A stretch of DNA of 64,000 bases from Cellulomonas gelida (GCF_006538725.1 NZ_BJLQ01000002.1:124001-188000), one strand, 5' to 3'. Shown: positions 26,779-36,092, numbered from the stretch's first letter. Notes: a model not told the origin generated them from the sequence alone. Made by a program: numbers and translations.

Positions 26779-27096
26779 TCAGCGCGCGGGTTCGACCTCG
26801 TCGTACTCGTCGTCGCCCGCCCAGTCGCCCTCGGCGTCCTCGGACTCGTCGTCGCCACCCTCGACGTCGTCGTCGAAGTCGTCGTCCTCGTCGTCCTCCT
26901 CGGCGAGGTAGAACGGCGTGGCCTCACCGTGGACAGTCCCGAGGGCGTCGTCGTACACCTCGAAGGCGTCAGCCAGGACGTCGTACGCGTCGTCGACCGC
27001 GGGGTCGTCCTCGCCCTGGCGCGCGACGACAGCGTTGTAGTGCGCCTCGAGCGCTGCGACGAATCGGTCCAGCGCGGCACGGGGGTCGACGGTCAT
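26779..27096 (-). CDS. Small, very acidic conserved protein
   Basis: A 105-residue protein. The first 65 residues look folded and helical (MTVDPRAALDRFVAALEAHY, then DPAVDDAYDVLADAFEVYDDALG and ATPFYLAEE). The last 35 are almost entirely Asp/Glu with Gly (EEDDEDDDFDDDV and similar), so disordered. I recognise the N-terminal pattern as recurrent in related actinobacteria but know no function. The ATG is preceded by TACCGT at 6 nt, which suggests leaderless transcription. It is divergent from the DUF5703 gene. Confidence 0.8.
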   Translation of the reverse strand: MTVDPRAALDRFVAALEAHYNAVVARQGEDDPAVDDAYDVLADAFEVYDDALGTVHGEATPFYLAEEDDEDDDFDDDVEGGDDESEDAEGDWAGDDEYDEVEPAR

Positions 27097-27102
27097 GTCC
27101 GA

Positions 27103-27108
27103 ACGGTA
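27103..27108 (-). promoter_or_regulatory. -10 box, leaderless promoter of the acidic protein gene
   Basis: TACCGT on the minus strand, 6 nt from the ATG at 27096. Confidence 0.5.
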
Positions 27109-27249
27109 CCGCCGCGACGCGGTGCCCGGCAGGACCGAGGGCCGCCACCACACCCCCGCAGCGTGCGACCCGCCTCTCGGCGTACGCACGGCACCCCGCG
27201 ACGCGGTGCACAATGGGCGCCACGCGAGTCGGCAACGGGAGGGTGGCGG

Positions 27250-27483
27250 ATGACCGTCGAGACGCGTCAGCGACGCCGGGACTGGGTCGCGCAGGGTGGG
27301 CAGTACGAGTACCGGGTCCTGGTCCTCCCCCGGACGACCAGCCGCAACGACGTCCAGCGCATGCTCGTCGAGCACGCCGAGTACGGGCGCTGGGAGCTCG
27401 CCCGGTCGGTGCTCTACGTGGGTGGCGAGCGACGCGTCTGGCTGCGGCGCAAGATCCTGCGGGTCCGCAGCACGCTCGACTGA
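27250..27483 (+). CDS. DUF5703 family protein
   Basis: A 77-residue basic protein with the family pattern YEYRVLVLPRTTSRNDVQRMLVEHAEYGRWELARSVLY followed by RRVWLRRKILRV. Small, no cysteines, no membrane segment. The family is common in actinobacteria and has no assigned role. The Arg-rich C-terminus could contact nucleic acid, which is a guess. GGGAGGG stands upstream of the ATG. It converges on the M20 peptidase gene. Confidence 0.88.
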   Translation: MTVETRQRRRDWVAQGGQYEYRVLVLPRTTSRNDVQRMLVEHAEYGRWELARSVLYVGGERRVWLRRKILRVRSTLD

Positions 27484-27529
27484 CCGCCGCCCCGCCTGCG
27501 ACGACGACGCCCCAGCGGGGCACAGCCCG

Positions 27530-28864
27530 TCAGCAGGTCGACAGGAGCCGGTCCAGGACGCGCGTGCCGAACTTCAGGGCGTCGATCGACACGCGCTCGT
27601 CGACGCCGTGGAACATGCCCGCGAAGTCGAGGTCCGGGGGCAGGCGCAGGGGCGCGAACCCGTAGCCCGTGATCCCCAGCTGCGAGAGCGACTTGTTGTC
27701 CGTCCCGCCCGAGAGCATGTACGGCAGCACGGCGGCCCCGGGGTCCTCGGCGAGCAGGGCGTCGGTCATCGCGTCGACCAGCGAGCCCGTCGTCGGCGCC
27801 TCGAGCGCCACGTCGCGGTGGATGTCCTCGATGCGCACGTGCGGGCCGGCGAGCCGCTCGATCGTCGCGCGGAACTCGTCCTCGCGGCCCGGCAGGAAGC
27901 GACCGTCCACGGCGGCCTCCGCGCGTCCGGGCACGACGTTCGCCTTGTAGCCCGCGGTGAGCTGCGTCGGGTTCGACGTGTGCCGCAGGGTCGCGCCGAC
28001 GAACCTGCTCGCGGGGCCGAGCGCGGCGACCAGCGCGTCGATGCCCTGCTCGTCGTACGGGTCGAACGGCAACCCGGTGAGGTCCGCGACGCCTTCCAGC
28101 AGCGCACGGACCGTGGGCGTGAGCTCGAGCGGCCACGTGTGGCGACCGATCCGCGCGACTGCCTCCGCCAGGTGCGTCACGGCGTTGTCGGGCGTGACCT
28201 GGCTGCCGTGGCCCGCGCGCCCCTCGGCGACGAGCCTCAGCCAGGCCAGGCCCTTCTCGGCCGTCTGCACGAGGTACGCACGTCGCCCGGCGACCGTGAC
28301 CGAGAAGCCGCCGACCTCGCTGATCGCCTCGCTCGCGCCCTCGAAGATCTCGGGCTTGTGGTCGACCGCCCAGTGCGCGCCGTACGTGCCGCCGGCCTCC
28401 TCGTCGGCGAACATCGCCAGCACGACGTCGCGCGCCGGCTTGCGGCCCTCGCGCGCCATCTGCCGCACGACCGACAGGATCATCGCGTCCATGTCCTTCA
28501 TGTCGACCGCGCCGCGGCCCCACAGCAGGTCGCCGTCGACGTGGCCCGCGAACGGGTCCACCGTCCAGTCGTCGGCCTGCGCGGGCACCACGTCGAGGTG
28601 ACCGTGCACGACGAGCGCCGGCCGGCTGCGGTCCGCGCCCTCGATCCGCACCGCGAGGCTCGTGCGCCCCGGCGCGCTCTCGAACACGTCGGGCTCGAGC
28701 CCGACGTCGCTCAGCAGCGTCGCCGTGTACTCAGCGGCCGCGCGCTCCCCCGGCCCGGAGCCGTCCCCGTAGTTCGAGGTGTCGAACCGGATGAGGTCGC
28801 GGCAGATGTCCACGACCTCGTCGGCGGCGGTCGGCTGGGGGTTGCGGGGCTCGGTCGTCGGCAC
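27530..28864 (-). CDS. M20-family metallopeptidase (acetylornithine deacetylase/succinyl-diaminopimelate desuccinylase type)
   Basis: Two-zinc amidohydrolase or peptidase, 444 residues. Zinc and catalytic motifs: VVHGHLDVVPA (first His and Asp), LLWGRGAVDMKD (bridging Asp), and FADEEAGGTYGA (catalytic Glu and zinc ligand). The dimerisation domain lies in the middle (about 190-310) and the last histidine ligand near MLSGGTDNKSLSQLG. Substrate not assignable; the group covers dipeptidases, acylases and desuccinylases. The GTG start has TACGGT 6 nt upstream. There is no operon partner. Confidence 0.9.
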   Translation of the reverse strand: MPTTEPRNPQPTAADEVVDICRDLIRFDTSNYGDGSGPGERAAAEYTATLLSDVGLEPDVFESAPGRTSLAVRIEGADRSRPALVVHGHLDVVPAQADDWTVDPFAGHVDGDLLWGRGAVDMKDMDAMILSVVRQMAREGRKPARDVVLAMFADEEAGGTYGAHWAVDHKPEIFEGASEAISEVGGFSVTVAGRRAYLVQTAEKGLAWLRLVAEGRAGHGSQVTPDNAVTHLAEAVARIGRHTWPLELTPTVRALLEGVADLTGLPFDPYDEQGIDALVAALGPASRFVGATLRHTSNPTQLTAGYKANVVPGRAEAAVDGRFLPGREDEFRATIERLAGPHVRIEDIHRDVALEAPTTGSLVDAMTDALLAEDPGAAVLPYMLSGGTDNKSLSQLGITGYGFAPLRLPPDLDFAGMFHGVDERVSIDALKFGTRVLDRLLSTC

Positions 28865-28870
28865 GCGCCC

Positions 28871-28876
28871 ACCGTA
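28871..28876 (-). promoter_or_regulatory. -10 box, leaderless M20 peptidase promoter
   Basis: TACGGT on the minus strand, 6 nt from the GTG at 28864. Confidence 0.55.
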
Positions 28877-28936
28877 CCCGCGCGCGCGGACGGCCCCCGA
28901 CGGCAGCGGGGCCGCCCGCGCACGACGACTCCGCCG

Positions 28937-31021
28937 CTAGACCGTGGCGGCCGCCGTCAGGCCGCGACGCACCAGCAGCGGCTCGATCTGCGGGTCACGG
29001 CCGCGCAGGTCGCGGAACGCCTGGAGCGGGTCGATCGAGCCGCCCCGGCCCAGCAGCTTGGCACGGAACGCGTCACCGTTCTCCCGGCGCAGGCCACCGT
29101 TCTCGCGGAACCACTCGACCGTGTCCGCGTCGAGCACCTCGGACCAGATGTAGGAGTAGTAGCCCGCCGAGTAGCCGCTCGAGAACACGTGGTTGAAGTA
29201 CGCGCTGCGGTAGCGCGGCGGCACGGGCGCGAACGCCACCCCCGCACCCTCGAGCGCCGCGGCCTCGAACGCCTCGACGTCGTCGGGGTCCGTGGGCACC
29301 TCGTCGGGCGACAGGCGGTACCAGGCCTGGTCGAGCAGCGCCGCCGCGAGGTACTCCGTGGTGCGGAAGCCCTCGCCGTCCTGGCGGCCCGCCAGGAGCG
29401 TCTCGACCCACGCCGCGGGCATCGGCTCCCCCGTCTCGTGGTGCACCGCGAACGCCTGCAGCACCTGCGGCTCCCATGCCCAGATCTCGTTGACCTGCGA
29501 GGGGTACTCGACGAAGTCGCGCGGCACCTCGGTGCCCGACTGCGACGGGTAGCGCACGGCCGAGAGGAGGCCGTGCAGCGCGTGACCGAACTCGTGGAAC
29601 ATCGTCGTGACCTGGTCCCACGTCAGGAGCGTGGGCTGGCCGTCGGGCGGCTTCGGGATGTTGAGGTTGTTGACCACGACCGGCGGCTCGTCGAGCAGCG
29701 TCGACTGGTCGACGAGGTTGTTCATCCACGCGCCGCCGCGCTTCGACTCGCGCGTCCAGTAGTCCGCGAGGAACAGGCCGAGACCCGAGCCGTCGGTGTC
29801 GAAGACCTCGAAGACGCGCACGTCGGGGTGGTAGCCGACGAGGTCGGTGCGCTCCGCGAACGTCAGCCCGTACAGCGCGGTCGCGGCGCGGAACACGCCC
29901 TCGTGCAGCACCCGGTCGAGCTCGAGGTACGGCCGCAGGGCCGTCTCGTCGAGCGAGCGGGCCTGCGAGCGCACGCGCTCGGCGTAGTACGCCCAGTCCC
30001 ACGCCTCGAGCGTCGCGCCGGGCTCGTCCTGCTGCAGCGCGACGGTGAGCTCGACGGCCTCGGCGCGCGCGTTCGCGACCGCCGCCGGAGCGAGCCGACC
30101 CAGGATGTCCGCGACCGCCTCCGCCGACTTGGCCGTCGCGTCCTGCGCCACGTAGGCGGCATGGTGCGGGTAGCCCAGGAGCTGGGCGCGCTCGGCGCGC
30201 AGGCGGGCCAGCTGCAGCAGGGTCGGCCGCGTGTCGTGCTCGCCGCCCAGGCCGCGGCCCACCGACGCGCGGTGCAGCCGCTCGCGCAGGCGACGGTCGC
30301 GCAGCGTGACGAGCTGCGGCTGACCCGTCGGCAGCTGCAGCTCGAGGAGCCAGCCGCCGTCGTGGCCGCGCTCGGTCGCGGACCGGGCCGCCGCCGAGCG
30401 CGCGTCCTGCGGCATCCCGTCGAGCTCGGCCTCGTCGGTCACGAGAACCGCGGCGGCGTTGGTCGCGGCGAGCACCTCACGGCCGAAGACCGTCGCCAGC
30501 GTGGTGATCTGCGCGTTGAGCTCGCGCAGGCGGTCCTGCGCGGTCTCGTCGAGGCGGACCCCGGCGCGCACGAACGTGGTGCGGGTGCGCTCGAGCAACC
30601 ATGCGGTGTCGGGCTCGAGCGTCAGCGCGCCCGACGCGACCTGCGCGTCCAGCGCCTCGAGGCGGGCGAACAGGCGCGCGTCGAGGTGGATGGCGTCCAG
30701 GTGCGCGGCCAGGCGCGGTGCGACCGACTCCTCGAGCGCGTCGAGCTCGGGTGTCGAGTCGGCGCTGGACTGGTTGAAGAACGCCACGAGCACGCGCTGC
30801 AGGGTCCGGCCGGAGCGCTCCAGGGCGACGAGCGTGTTCTCGACGGTCGGCTCGCTCGGGTCGGTCGCGATCACCTCGACCTGCGCGCGGTGCTCGGCCA
30901 TGCCGTAGTCGATCGCGGGCTCGTAGTGCTCGGTGCGGATCCTGCGGTAGTCGGGCAGCCCGTACGGGAGCGACGACGGGGCGGCGAACGGGTTCTCGGC
31001 ATCCAGGGGCGCGCGCTTCAT
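28937..31021 (-). CDS. M3-family peptidyl-dipeptidase (Dcp-like)
   Basis: Cytosolic zinc peptidase of the oligopeptidase A/Dcp group that trims peptides from the C-terminus; it could also process proteasome products. 694 residues, matching the family (about 680). Start MKRAPLDAENPFAAPSSLPYGLPDYRRI is typical of Dcp. The zinc motif is FHEFGHALHGLLS with the third ligand in EYPSQVNEIW. C-terminal FNHVFSSGYSAGYYSYIWSEVLDAD is the conserved substrate-binding loop. An open frame continues 57 codons upstream, but the conserved N-terminus fixes the start at 31021. Confidence 0.93.
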   Translation of the reverse strand: MKRAPLDAENPFAAPSSLPYGLPDYRRIRTEHYEPAIDYGMAEHRAQVEVIATDPSEPTVENTLVALERSGRTLQRVLVAFFNQSSADSTPELDALEESVAPRLAAHLDAIHLDARLFARLEALDAQVASGALTLEPDTAWLLERTRTTFVRAGVRLDETAQDRLRELNAQITTLATVFGREVLAATNAAAVLVTDEAELDGMPQDARSAAARSATERGHDGGWLLELQLPTGQPQLVTLRDRRLRERLHRASVGRGLGGEHDTRPTLLQLARLRAERAQLLGYPHHAAYVAQDATAKSAEAVADILGRLAPAAVANARAEAVELTVALQQDEPGATLEAWDWAYYAERVRSQARSLDETALRPYLELDRVLHEGVFRAATALYGLTFAERTDLVGYHPDVRVFEVFDTDGSGLGLFLADYWTRESKRGGAWMNNLVDQSTLLDEPPVVVNNLNIPKPPDGQPTLLTWDQVTTMFHEFGHALHGLLSAVRYPSQSGTEVPRDFVEYPSQVNEIWAWEPQVLQAFAVHHETGEPMPAAWVETLLAGRQDGEGFRTTEYLAAALLDQAWYRLSPDEVPTDPDDVEAFEAAALEGAGVAFAPVPPRYRSAYFNHVFSSGYSAGYYSYIWSEVLDADTVEWFRENGGLRRENGDAFRAKLLGRGGSIDPLQAFRDLRGRDPQIEPLLVRRGLTAAATV

Positions 31022-31214
31022 GCGGGCATCATCGCCCACCCGAGGCACGGACCGCAGGAGCACGGGTCGCGCGCGCCCACCGCGCTCCTCGGCGCCCGCG
31101 GTCAGCCGGAGACCCGTCGAGAGCACAGCGCCGACGACCTCGCGAGTCCCCGACGTCGTGACGTCTCGGGCCGGATCCCCCTCGTTCGGCACGCTCGGGG
31201 AGGAGGGGCTCGCG

Positions 31215-31694
31215 TCAGGCCGTCGGCGGCGGCTGGATGACGATCGCGGTGGTGCGCGCTCCGGCCTCCCGCGCCGCGGCGACGACGTGCTCGACGTCGA
31301 CGAGCGGCCCCTCGACGAGCACGGGCTGCCCGAGCGCCGACTCCCCCGACCAGCTCACAGCCGCGTGCGGCGGCGGGCGGAACGCGACGTCGCCCGGCAG
31401 GTGCATCACCGCGGCCGCGCGCACGCCGAGGTCCTCAGCTCGTCGCACCACGACGCCCGACACCGCCGCGAGACGCTCGGCCGCGCGCACGATCTCGCGC
31501 TGACGCCGCCCGGTCGTGCGGAACGTGACCGTCACCAGACCCTCGTCCGGCCCGGCGTCGCTCGTCGCGAGCGCGTCGAAGCTCACCCCGCGCGTCGCGA
31601 AGACGGCCGTGAGCGCGGCGACCGTCCCCGGCCGGTTCGCCCCGCGCACGAACACGACCCAGCGCTCGTCGAACCCCTCGTCCTGGATGCTCAT
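31215..31694 (-). CDS. ACT-domain protein
   Basis: A 159-residue protein with an N-terminal ACT domain (WVVFVRGANRPGTVAALTAVFATRGVSFDALA, about residues 12-80) and a short second half that also looks ACT-like (EGPLVDVEHVVAAAREAGARTTAIVIQ). No catalytic domain is present, so it is probably a ligand-binding regulatory unit. Its start overlaps the stop of the upstream dehydrogenase gene by four bases (ATGA), so the two are translationally coupled and may act together. The ligand is unknown, usually an amino acid. Confidence 0.85.
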   Translation of the reverse strand: MSIQDEGFDERWVVFVRGANRPGTVAALTAVFATRGVSFDALATSDAGPDEGLVTVTFRTTGRRQREIVRAAERLAAVSGVVVRRAEDLGVRAAAVMHLPGDVAFRPPPHAAVSWSGESALGQPVLVEGPLVDVEHVVAAAREAGARTTAIVIQPPPTA

Positions 31695-32809
31695 GCGCCC
31701 CCTCCTTCAACCGGGACGAGGGCGGTGCCGTCGCCCGCCGTGGCGGTGAGCCACGGCTCGATCGACCGGCTGACGCGGTCGGCGACCGCGGCGAGCCGAC
31801 GCTCCTCGTCGTCCGCGAGCGCCGGGAGCAGCACCTGCGTCCACCCCTCCGGCCCGAGCACGACCGGCACACCCAGGACGCCTTCGACAGGCTTCCCGGC
31901 GAGCTCCACCTCGCGGTCGAGCGCGACCTGGCCCGCGACGACGGTGTCGCGACCGTCGAGCACGGTGTCGATCAGGTCGATCGTCGCGCTGGCCGTGCCC
32001 GCGGCGGTCTTGGCGCCGCTCTGCTGCGTCATCCACGGTCGTGCGGCCACGCGGACGTCCGGGGGCCAGGAGTCGACGAGGCGGAACGCGCCCGCGAGGT
32101 CGTCGACCGCGGCGGTCGCGAGCGCACGCTTCGCGGCGGCGATCTCCTCGTCGTACGTCGCGAGCGTGCGCGCGCCGCGCACGCGTGCCACCTCCGCGCG
32201 ACGCTCGGCGACGTCGAGCCCCGCGATGCGCACGGTCGACCACAGCGGCACAAGGTCGTCGCCGTGCTGCCCGACGGCGAACCCGCCGACGCGGTGCCGT
32301 CGCACGCCGATCGACGCGGCGACCTCGCGGCGGAACCGCAGCGTGTCGAGCCACGCGCCCATCCCGATCACGCGGTGCCGCCCGAGCGCCTCGGCGAACA
32401 CCGCGACGCCGAGCTCCACCGGGTTGGACACCACGACGACGACCTCGCGGCCGGAGCCGTGCCGGGCCAGCGCCTCGGCGTACGTCGCGAACACGCGCGC
32501 GTTGTCGGCCGCGAGCGCGCGACGGTCGACGGGCACGCCCGGCTCGGTGCCCGCGGTGCGTCCGGCCGCGACGACCACGACGTCGGCCACGACGTCCGCG
32601 GGGTCGAGCGCGACGTCGAGCAGCGGGGCGTGCTCGTCGTACGCGTCGACGAGGTCCGCCGCGAGCCCGTAGGTGGCGCGCGACGAACGCCCGTCGGCGC
32701 GCCCGACGAGCTGCAGGCGGGAGGTCGCCGGCAGCACGCGCCGCTCGACCAGCTGCGTGCAGACCTGCCGGCCCACGTCTCCCGTCGCTCCCAGCACCGC
32801 CACGTCCAT
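31691..32809 (-). CDS. Malate/lactate dehydrogenase-like protein
   Basis: NAD-dependent 2-hydroxyacid dehydrogenase fold, 372 residues. N-terminal Rossmann motif VAVLGATGDVGRQVCTQLVE (GxxGxxG), VVVAAGRTAGTEPG, VVVVSNPVELGVAVFAEALG, GMGAWLDTLRFRREVA (catalytic Asp/Arg region) and VGGFAVGQHGDDLVPLWS (catalytic His in the GxHGD pattern). Those residues are present, so activity is plausible. The C-terminal half is longer than in classical enzymes. The ATG start has TACTCT 6 nt upstream. It is coupled to the ACT-domain gene. Confidence 0.87.
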   Translation of the reverse strand: MDVAVLGATGDVGRQVCTQLVERRVLPATSRLQLVGRADGRSSRATYGLAADLVDAYDEHAPLLDVALDPADVVADVVVVAAGRTAGTEPGVPVDRRALAADNARVFATYAEALARHGSGREVVVVVSNPVELGVAVFAEALGRHRVIGMGAWLDTLRFRREVAASIGVRRHRVGGFAVGQHGDDLVPLWSTVRIAGLDVAERRAEVARVRGARTLATYDEEIAAAKRALATAAVDDLAGAFRLVDSWPPDVRVAARPWMTQQSGAKTAAGTASATIDLIDTVLDGRDTVVAGQVALDREVELAGKPVEGVLGVPVVLGPEGWTQVLLPALADDEERRLAAVADRVSRSIEPWLTATAGDGTALVPVEGGGA

Positions 32810-32815
32810 CCGGCG

Positions 32816-32821
32816 AGAGTA
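32816..32821 (-). promoter_or_regulatory. -10 box, leaderless promoter of the malate/lactate dehydrogenase-like gene
   Basis: TACTCT on the minus strand, 6 nt from the ATG at 32809. Confidence 0.55.
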
Positions 32822-32871
32822 GGCGGCGTTCGTTGCGGGCGCGTGACGGGGATCGGCGGTCGGCCGCCGCG

Positions 32872-33993
32872 TCAGCCGGCCGCGAGCGCCTCGGCCACCG
32901 AGACGGACGGGTAGCCGTGCGCCGCGGCGACGGCGGAGTTGACGAGCCGCCCGCCGTGCACGGTCAGGCCGTTCGCGAGCGCGGGGTCGTCGGCGGCCGC
33001 CGCGCGCCAGCCGCGTGAGGCCAGCGCGTGCACGTAGGGCAGCGTGACGTTCGTCAGGGCGCGCGTCGAGGTGACCGGGACCGCGCCCGGCATGTTCGCC
33101 ACGCAGTAGAAGACGCAGCCCTCGACGAGGAACGTCGGGTCGTCGTGCGTCGTGGGGCGGGTCGACTCGAAGCACCCACCCTGGTCGACGGCCACGTCGA
33201 CGAGCACCGAGCCGGGCCTCATGCGCGCGACGAGCTCGTCGGAGACCAGGCGCGGCGCCCGCGCGCCGGGGACGAGCACTGCGCCGATCACCAGATCCGC
33301 CTCGGCGACCTCGCGCTCGAGCGTCCACCGGTTCGACGCGAGCGTGCGGATGCGGCCACCGCTCGCGTCGTCGATCTCCCGCAGGCGCGCCATCGACACG
33401 TCGAGCACGGTGACGTCGGCCCGCATCCCCACCGCGATCTGCGCGGCGTGCCGCCCGACCGTCCCGGCGCCGAGCACGACGACCCGCGCCGGGTCCACGC
33501 CCGGGACGCCACCCAGCAGCAGCCCGGCCCCACCCTCGTTGCGCATGAGGTGGTACGCGCCCACCTGCGTCGCGAGCCGGCCGGCGACCTCGCTCATGGG
33601 CGCGAGCAGCGGGAGCGAGCCGTCGGTGAGCTGGACGGTCTCGTACGCGATCGCGGTGGTCCCCGCAGCGAGCAGGGCGTCGGTCGCGGGGCGGTCGGCG
33701 GCCAGGTGCAGGTAGGTGAACAGCACGAGGTCGTCGCGCAGGTGGCCGAACTCGGCGGGAGTCGGCTCCTTGACCTTGCAGACGAGGTCGGCCTCGCCCC
33801 AGGCGGTCGCGGCGTCCGCCACGATCTCCGCGCCCGCGGCGCGGTACTCGTCGTCGCCGATCGCCGATCCCGAGCCGGCCCCGGTCTGGACGAGGACCCG
33901 ATGCCCGTCGGTCACGAGCTGGTGGGCGCCCGCGGGCGTGAGCGCCACGCGGTACTCGCGGTTCTTGGTCTCCTGCGGGACTGCGACGATCAT
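32872..33993 (-). CDS. ald: Alanine dehydrogenase
   Basis: NAD-dependent interconversion of L-alanine and pyruvate plus ammonia. 373 residues, the normal length. Start MIVAVPQETKNREYRVALTPAG is the family signature with the substrate Arg. It is followed by VLVQTGAGSGSAIGDDEYRAAGAEI, VKEPTPAEF, FTYLHLAAD (catalytic His), the NAD site VVLGAGTVGRHAAQIA, and DVAVDQGGCFESTRPTTHDDPTF. The start follows GGGAG at a normal distance, so it is led rather than leaderless. An extended open frame upstream is not coding. Confidence 0.95.
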   Translation of the reverse strand: MIVAVPQETKNREYRVALTPAGAHQLVTDGHRVLVQTGAGSGSAIGDDEYRAAGAEIVADAATAWGEADLVCKVKEPTPAEFGHLRDDLVLFTYLHLAADRPATDALLAAGTTAIAYETVQLTDGSLPLLAPMSEVAGRLATQVGAYHLMRNEGGAGLLLGGVPGVDPARVVVLGAGTVGRHAAQIAVGMRADVTVLDVSMARLREIDDASGGRIRTLASNRWTLEREVAEADLVIGAVLVPGARAPRLVSDELVARMRPGSVLVDVAVDQGGCFESTRPTTHDDPTFLVEGCVFYCVANMPGAVPVTSTRALTNVTLPYVHALASRGWRAAAADDPALANGLTVHGGRLVNSAVAAAHGYPSVSVAEALAAG

Positions 33994-34112
33994 CTCGGCT
34001 CCCTGGGTGCGTGGGCGGGGGTGTGCCCGGCGTGCGGGTGCGGCGCGCCGGGTCGCGGCGCTGCCGGTCCCAGCATCCTTCGTCGGCGAGCGTCGCGCGA
34101 GAGGATCACGGG

Positions 34113-34868
34113 GTGTTCCGCAAGAGCAGACCCGGCGCCCCGAGCGGCTTCTTCGCGTGCGAGGCCGCGGGTCTCGAGTGGCTGCGGGCGGCCGCGGGGA
34201 CTCCCGTCGTGCGCGTCCTGGACGTCGCCGAGGACCACCTGGACCTCGAGCGGCTCGTCGCCGTCCCGCCGAGTCGCGACGCGGCCGCGGCGTTCGGTCG
34301 TTTGCTGGCACGCACCCACGCGGCGGGCGCGCCCGCGTTCGGCTCGCCACCCGCGGGCTGGGACGGCGACGGGTGGTTCGGGCCGCTCGACGCACCGCTG
34401 ACGATGCCCGCCGGGCGGCACGAGCGCTGGGGCGAGTTCCTCGCCGTGCGGCGGCTGCGACCGCTGGCGGCGCTGCTCCTCGGGATCGCACCGACGAGCG
34501 TGCTCGACAGGCTCGCGCGCGTCGCCGACCGCGCCGAGCAGGGCGCGTGGGACGACGACGAGCCGCCCGCTCGCCTGCACGGGGACCTGTGGGCCGGCAA
34601 CGTCGTGTGGACGCGCGTGGGCGCGACGCTGATCGACCCCGCGGCGCACGGCGGGCACCGCGAGACGGACCTGGCGATGCTGGCGCTGTTCGGCCTCCCT
34701 CACCTGGACGAGGTCCTGGCGGCCTACGACGACGAGCGGCCCCTGCGCGAGGGCTGGCGCCGCCGCGTCGCGCTGCACCAGCTGTACCCCGTGGGCGTGC
34801 ACGCGGTGCTCTTCGGCGGTCACTACGTCGCGCAGCTGGGCAGGCTCCTCGCGTCGCTGCACACCTGA
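34113..34868 (+). CDS. Fructosamine kinase family protein
   Basis: Aminoglycoside-phosphotransferase-like kinase that phosphorylates ketoamines on glycated proteins or amino acids, part of deglycation. 251 residues. Family marks: GFFACEAAGLEWLRAA and VVRVLDVAEDHLDLERL at the N-terminus, catalytic LHGDLWAGNVVWT, metal-binding LIDPAAHGGHRETDLAMLALFG, and QLYPVGVHAVLFGGHYVAQ at the end. GTG at 34113 is taken as start because the family begins about here. An upstream start would add 34 residues with no homology. Divergent from ald. Confidence 0.88.
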   Translation: MFRKSRPGAPSGFFACEAAGLEWLRAAAGTPVVRVLDVAEDHLDLERLVAVPPSRDAAAAFGRLLARTHAAGAPAFGSPPAGWDGDGWFGPLDAPLTMPAGRHERWGEFLAVRRLRPLAALLLGIAPTSVLDRLARVADRAEQGAWDDDEPPARLHGDLWAGNVVWTRVGATLIDPAAHGGHRETDLAMLALFGLPHLDEVLAAYDDERPLREGWRRRVALHQLYPVGVHAVLFGGHYVAQLGRLLASLHT

Positions 34869-34883
34869 GCAGCCGAGCGGGGC

Positions 34884-36092
34884 TCAGACGGGGGCGTCCT
34901 CGTCGCGGACCCGAGCGCCCTGAGGCCCCATGCCGTCGTCCGCCTCGTCGACCGTCATGGGCGGGTCCAGCGTGCGCAGCCGCGAGAAGATCGCCCACGC
35001 CACCGCGACGAGCGGCACGCTCACGACCGCTCCGAGGATGCCCGCGGTGAGCGTCCCGCCGGCGACCGCGAGCGCCACGACGACGGGGTGGATCGAGACC
35101 TGCTTGCCCATGACCAGCGGCTGCAGCACGTGCCCCTCGAACTGGCCGATGAGCGCGATCCCGACACCGACGAACACCGCCGACCACAACCCGTTGGCCG
35201 CGAGCGCGACGATCATCGCGATGACCATGGCGGCGGGCGCGCCGACGAGCGGGATGAACGCACCGATGAACACGAGCACCGCGAGCGGCGCCGCGAGCGG
35301 CACCCCGAGGATCAGCAGCAGGACGAATGCGAGCATCCCGTCGGTCACGGCGATGATCACGGTGCCGCGCGTGTAGCCGGAGAACGTGTACCAGCCCGCG
35401 CCACCCGCCTGGATCCAGCCCTCCCGGAAGCGCTCGGGCAGCTGGTTGAGGAACCACGTCCACATCTCGCGCCCGCGCGCCAGGAAGAAGACGGTGCAGA
35501 AGATCGCCAGCGCGAGCGACGTGAGCACCTCGACGACCGACCCGGCACTCTGCGCGGCCTGACCGGCAAGGTCACCAGCGTGGTCCTGCAGCCACTTCTG
35601 CCCGTCGTTGATCCACCCGGCGATCTGCTCGCTCGTGATGCGGAACGGCAGCTGGCCGCTCTCCAGGAACTCGACGATCTGACCGAGCCCGTCGCTGAAC
35701 CGGTCGGACAGGTCCTCCCACTCGTTGGCGACCGAGTAGCCCACGTACGTCAGGAGCCCGACGAAGAACAGCACACCCGTGAGGATCGCGACGCCCGTGG
35801 CCACGAACCTGGGCAGGAAGCGCGCGAGCAGCTCGACGAGCGGGCGCAGCACCGCGGTGAACACCAGCGCGAGGAACACCGCGATGAACAGCAGCTTGAC
35901 CTGCGCCGTGGCGTAGAACACCATCCCGACGGCGATGACGACGACGATCGCGCGCCACGACGCCCCCGCGAGCGAGCGGAGCCAGCGCGGCGCGTCGTAC
36001 TCCACCGCAGGTGCGTTGCGCCGCACACCCGCGACCCGACGGGCCGGTCGCGTGCCCTGCTGCGCTCCGGCACGCTCGCCGGGCTCCGCCAT
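34884..36092 (-). CDS. AI-2E family permease
   Basis: Membrane protein of the TqsA/YdiK group, 402 residues, with seven or eight helices. Helices begin at WRAIVVVIAVGMVFYAT and LLFIAVFLALVFTAVLRPLVELLARFLPR. A central soluble stretch (WEDLSDRFSDGLGQIVEFLE) is followed by the conserved end GQFEGHVLQPLVMGKQVSIHPVVVALAV. Members export autoinducer-2 or act as sodium/proton antiporters; the substrate here is unknown. A cytosolic N-terminal tail of 50 basic residues precedes the first helix. The ATG at 36092 has GGAAGGGG upstream. Confidence 0.9.
   Translation of the reverse strand: MAEPGERAGAQQGTRPARRVAGVRRNAPAVEYDAPRWLRSLAGASWRAIVVVIAVGMVFYATAQVKLLFIAVFLALVFTAVLRPLVELLARFLPRFVATGVAILTGVLFFVGLLTYVGYSVANEWEDLSDRFSDGLGQIVEFLESGQLPFRITSEQIAGWINDGQKWLQDHAGDLAGQAAQSAGSVVEVLTSLALAIFCTVFFLARGREMWTWFLNQLPERFREGWIQAGGAGWYTFSGYTRGTVIIAVTDGMLAFVLLLILGVPLAAPLAVLVFIGAFIPLVGAPAAMVIAMIVALAANGLWSAVFVGVGIALIGQFEGHVLQPLVMGKQVSIHPVVVALAVAGGTLTAGILGAVVSVPLVAVAWAIFSRLRTLDPPMTVDEADDGMGPQGARVRDEDAPV

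Noticed and set aside
27296..31240. A 1314-codon plus-strand open frame across the M20 and M3 peptidase genes
   Set aside because: The minus strand carries clear zinc-peptidase motifs; the plus-strand product is Arg-rich and featureless.
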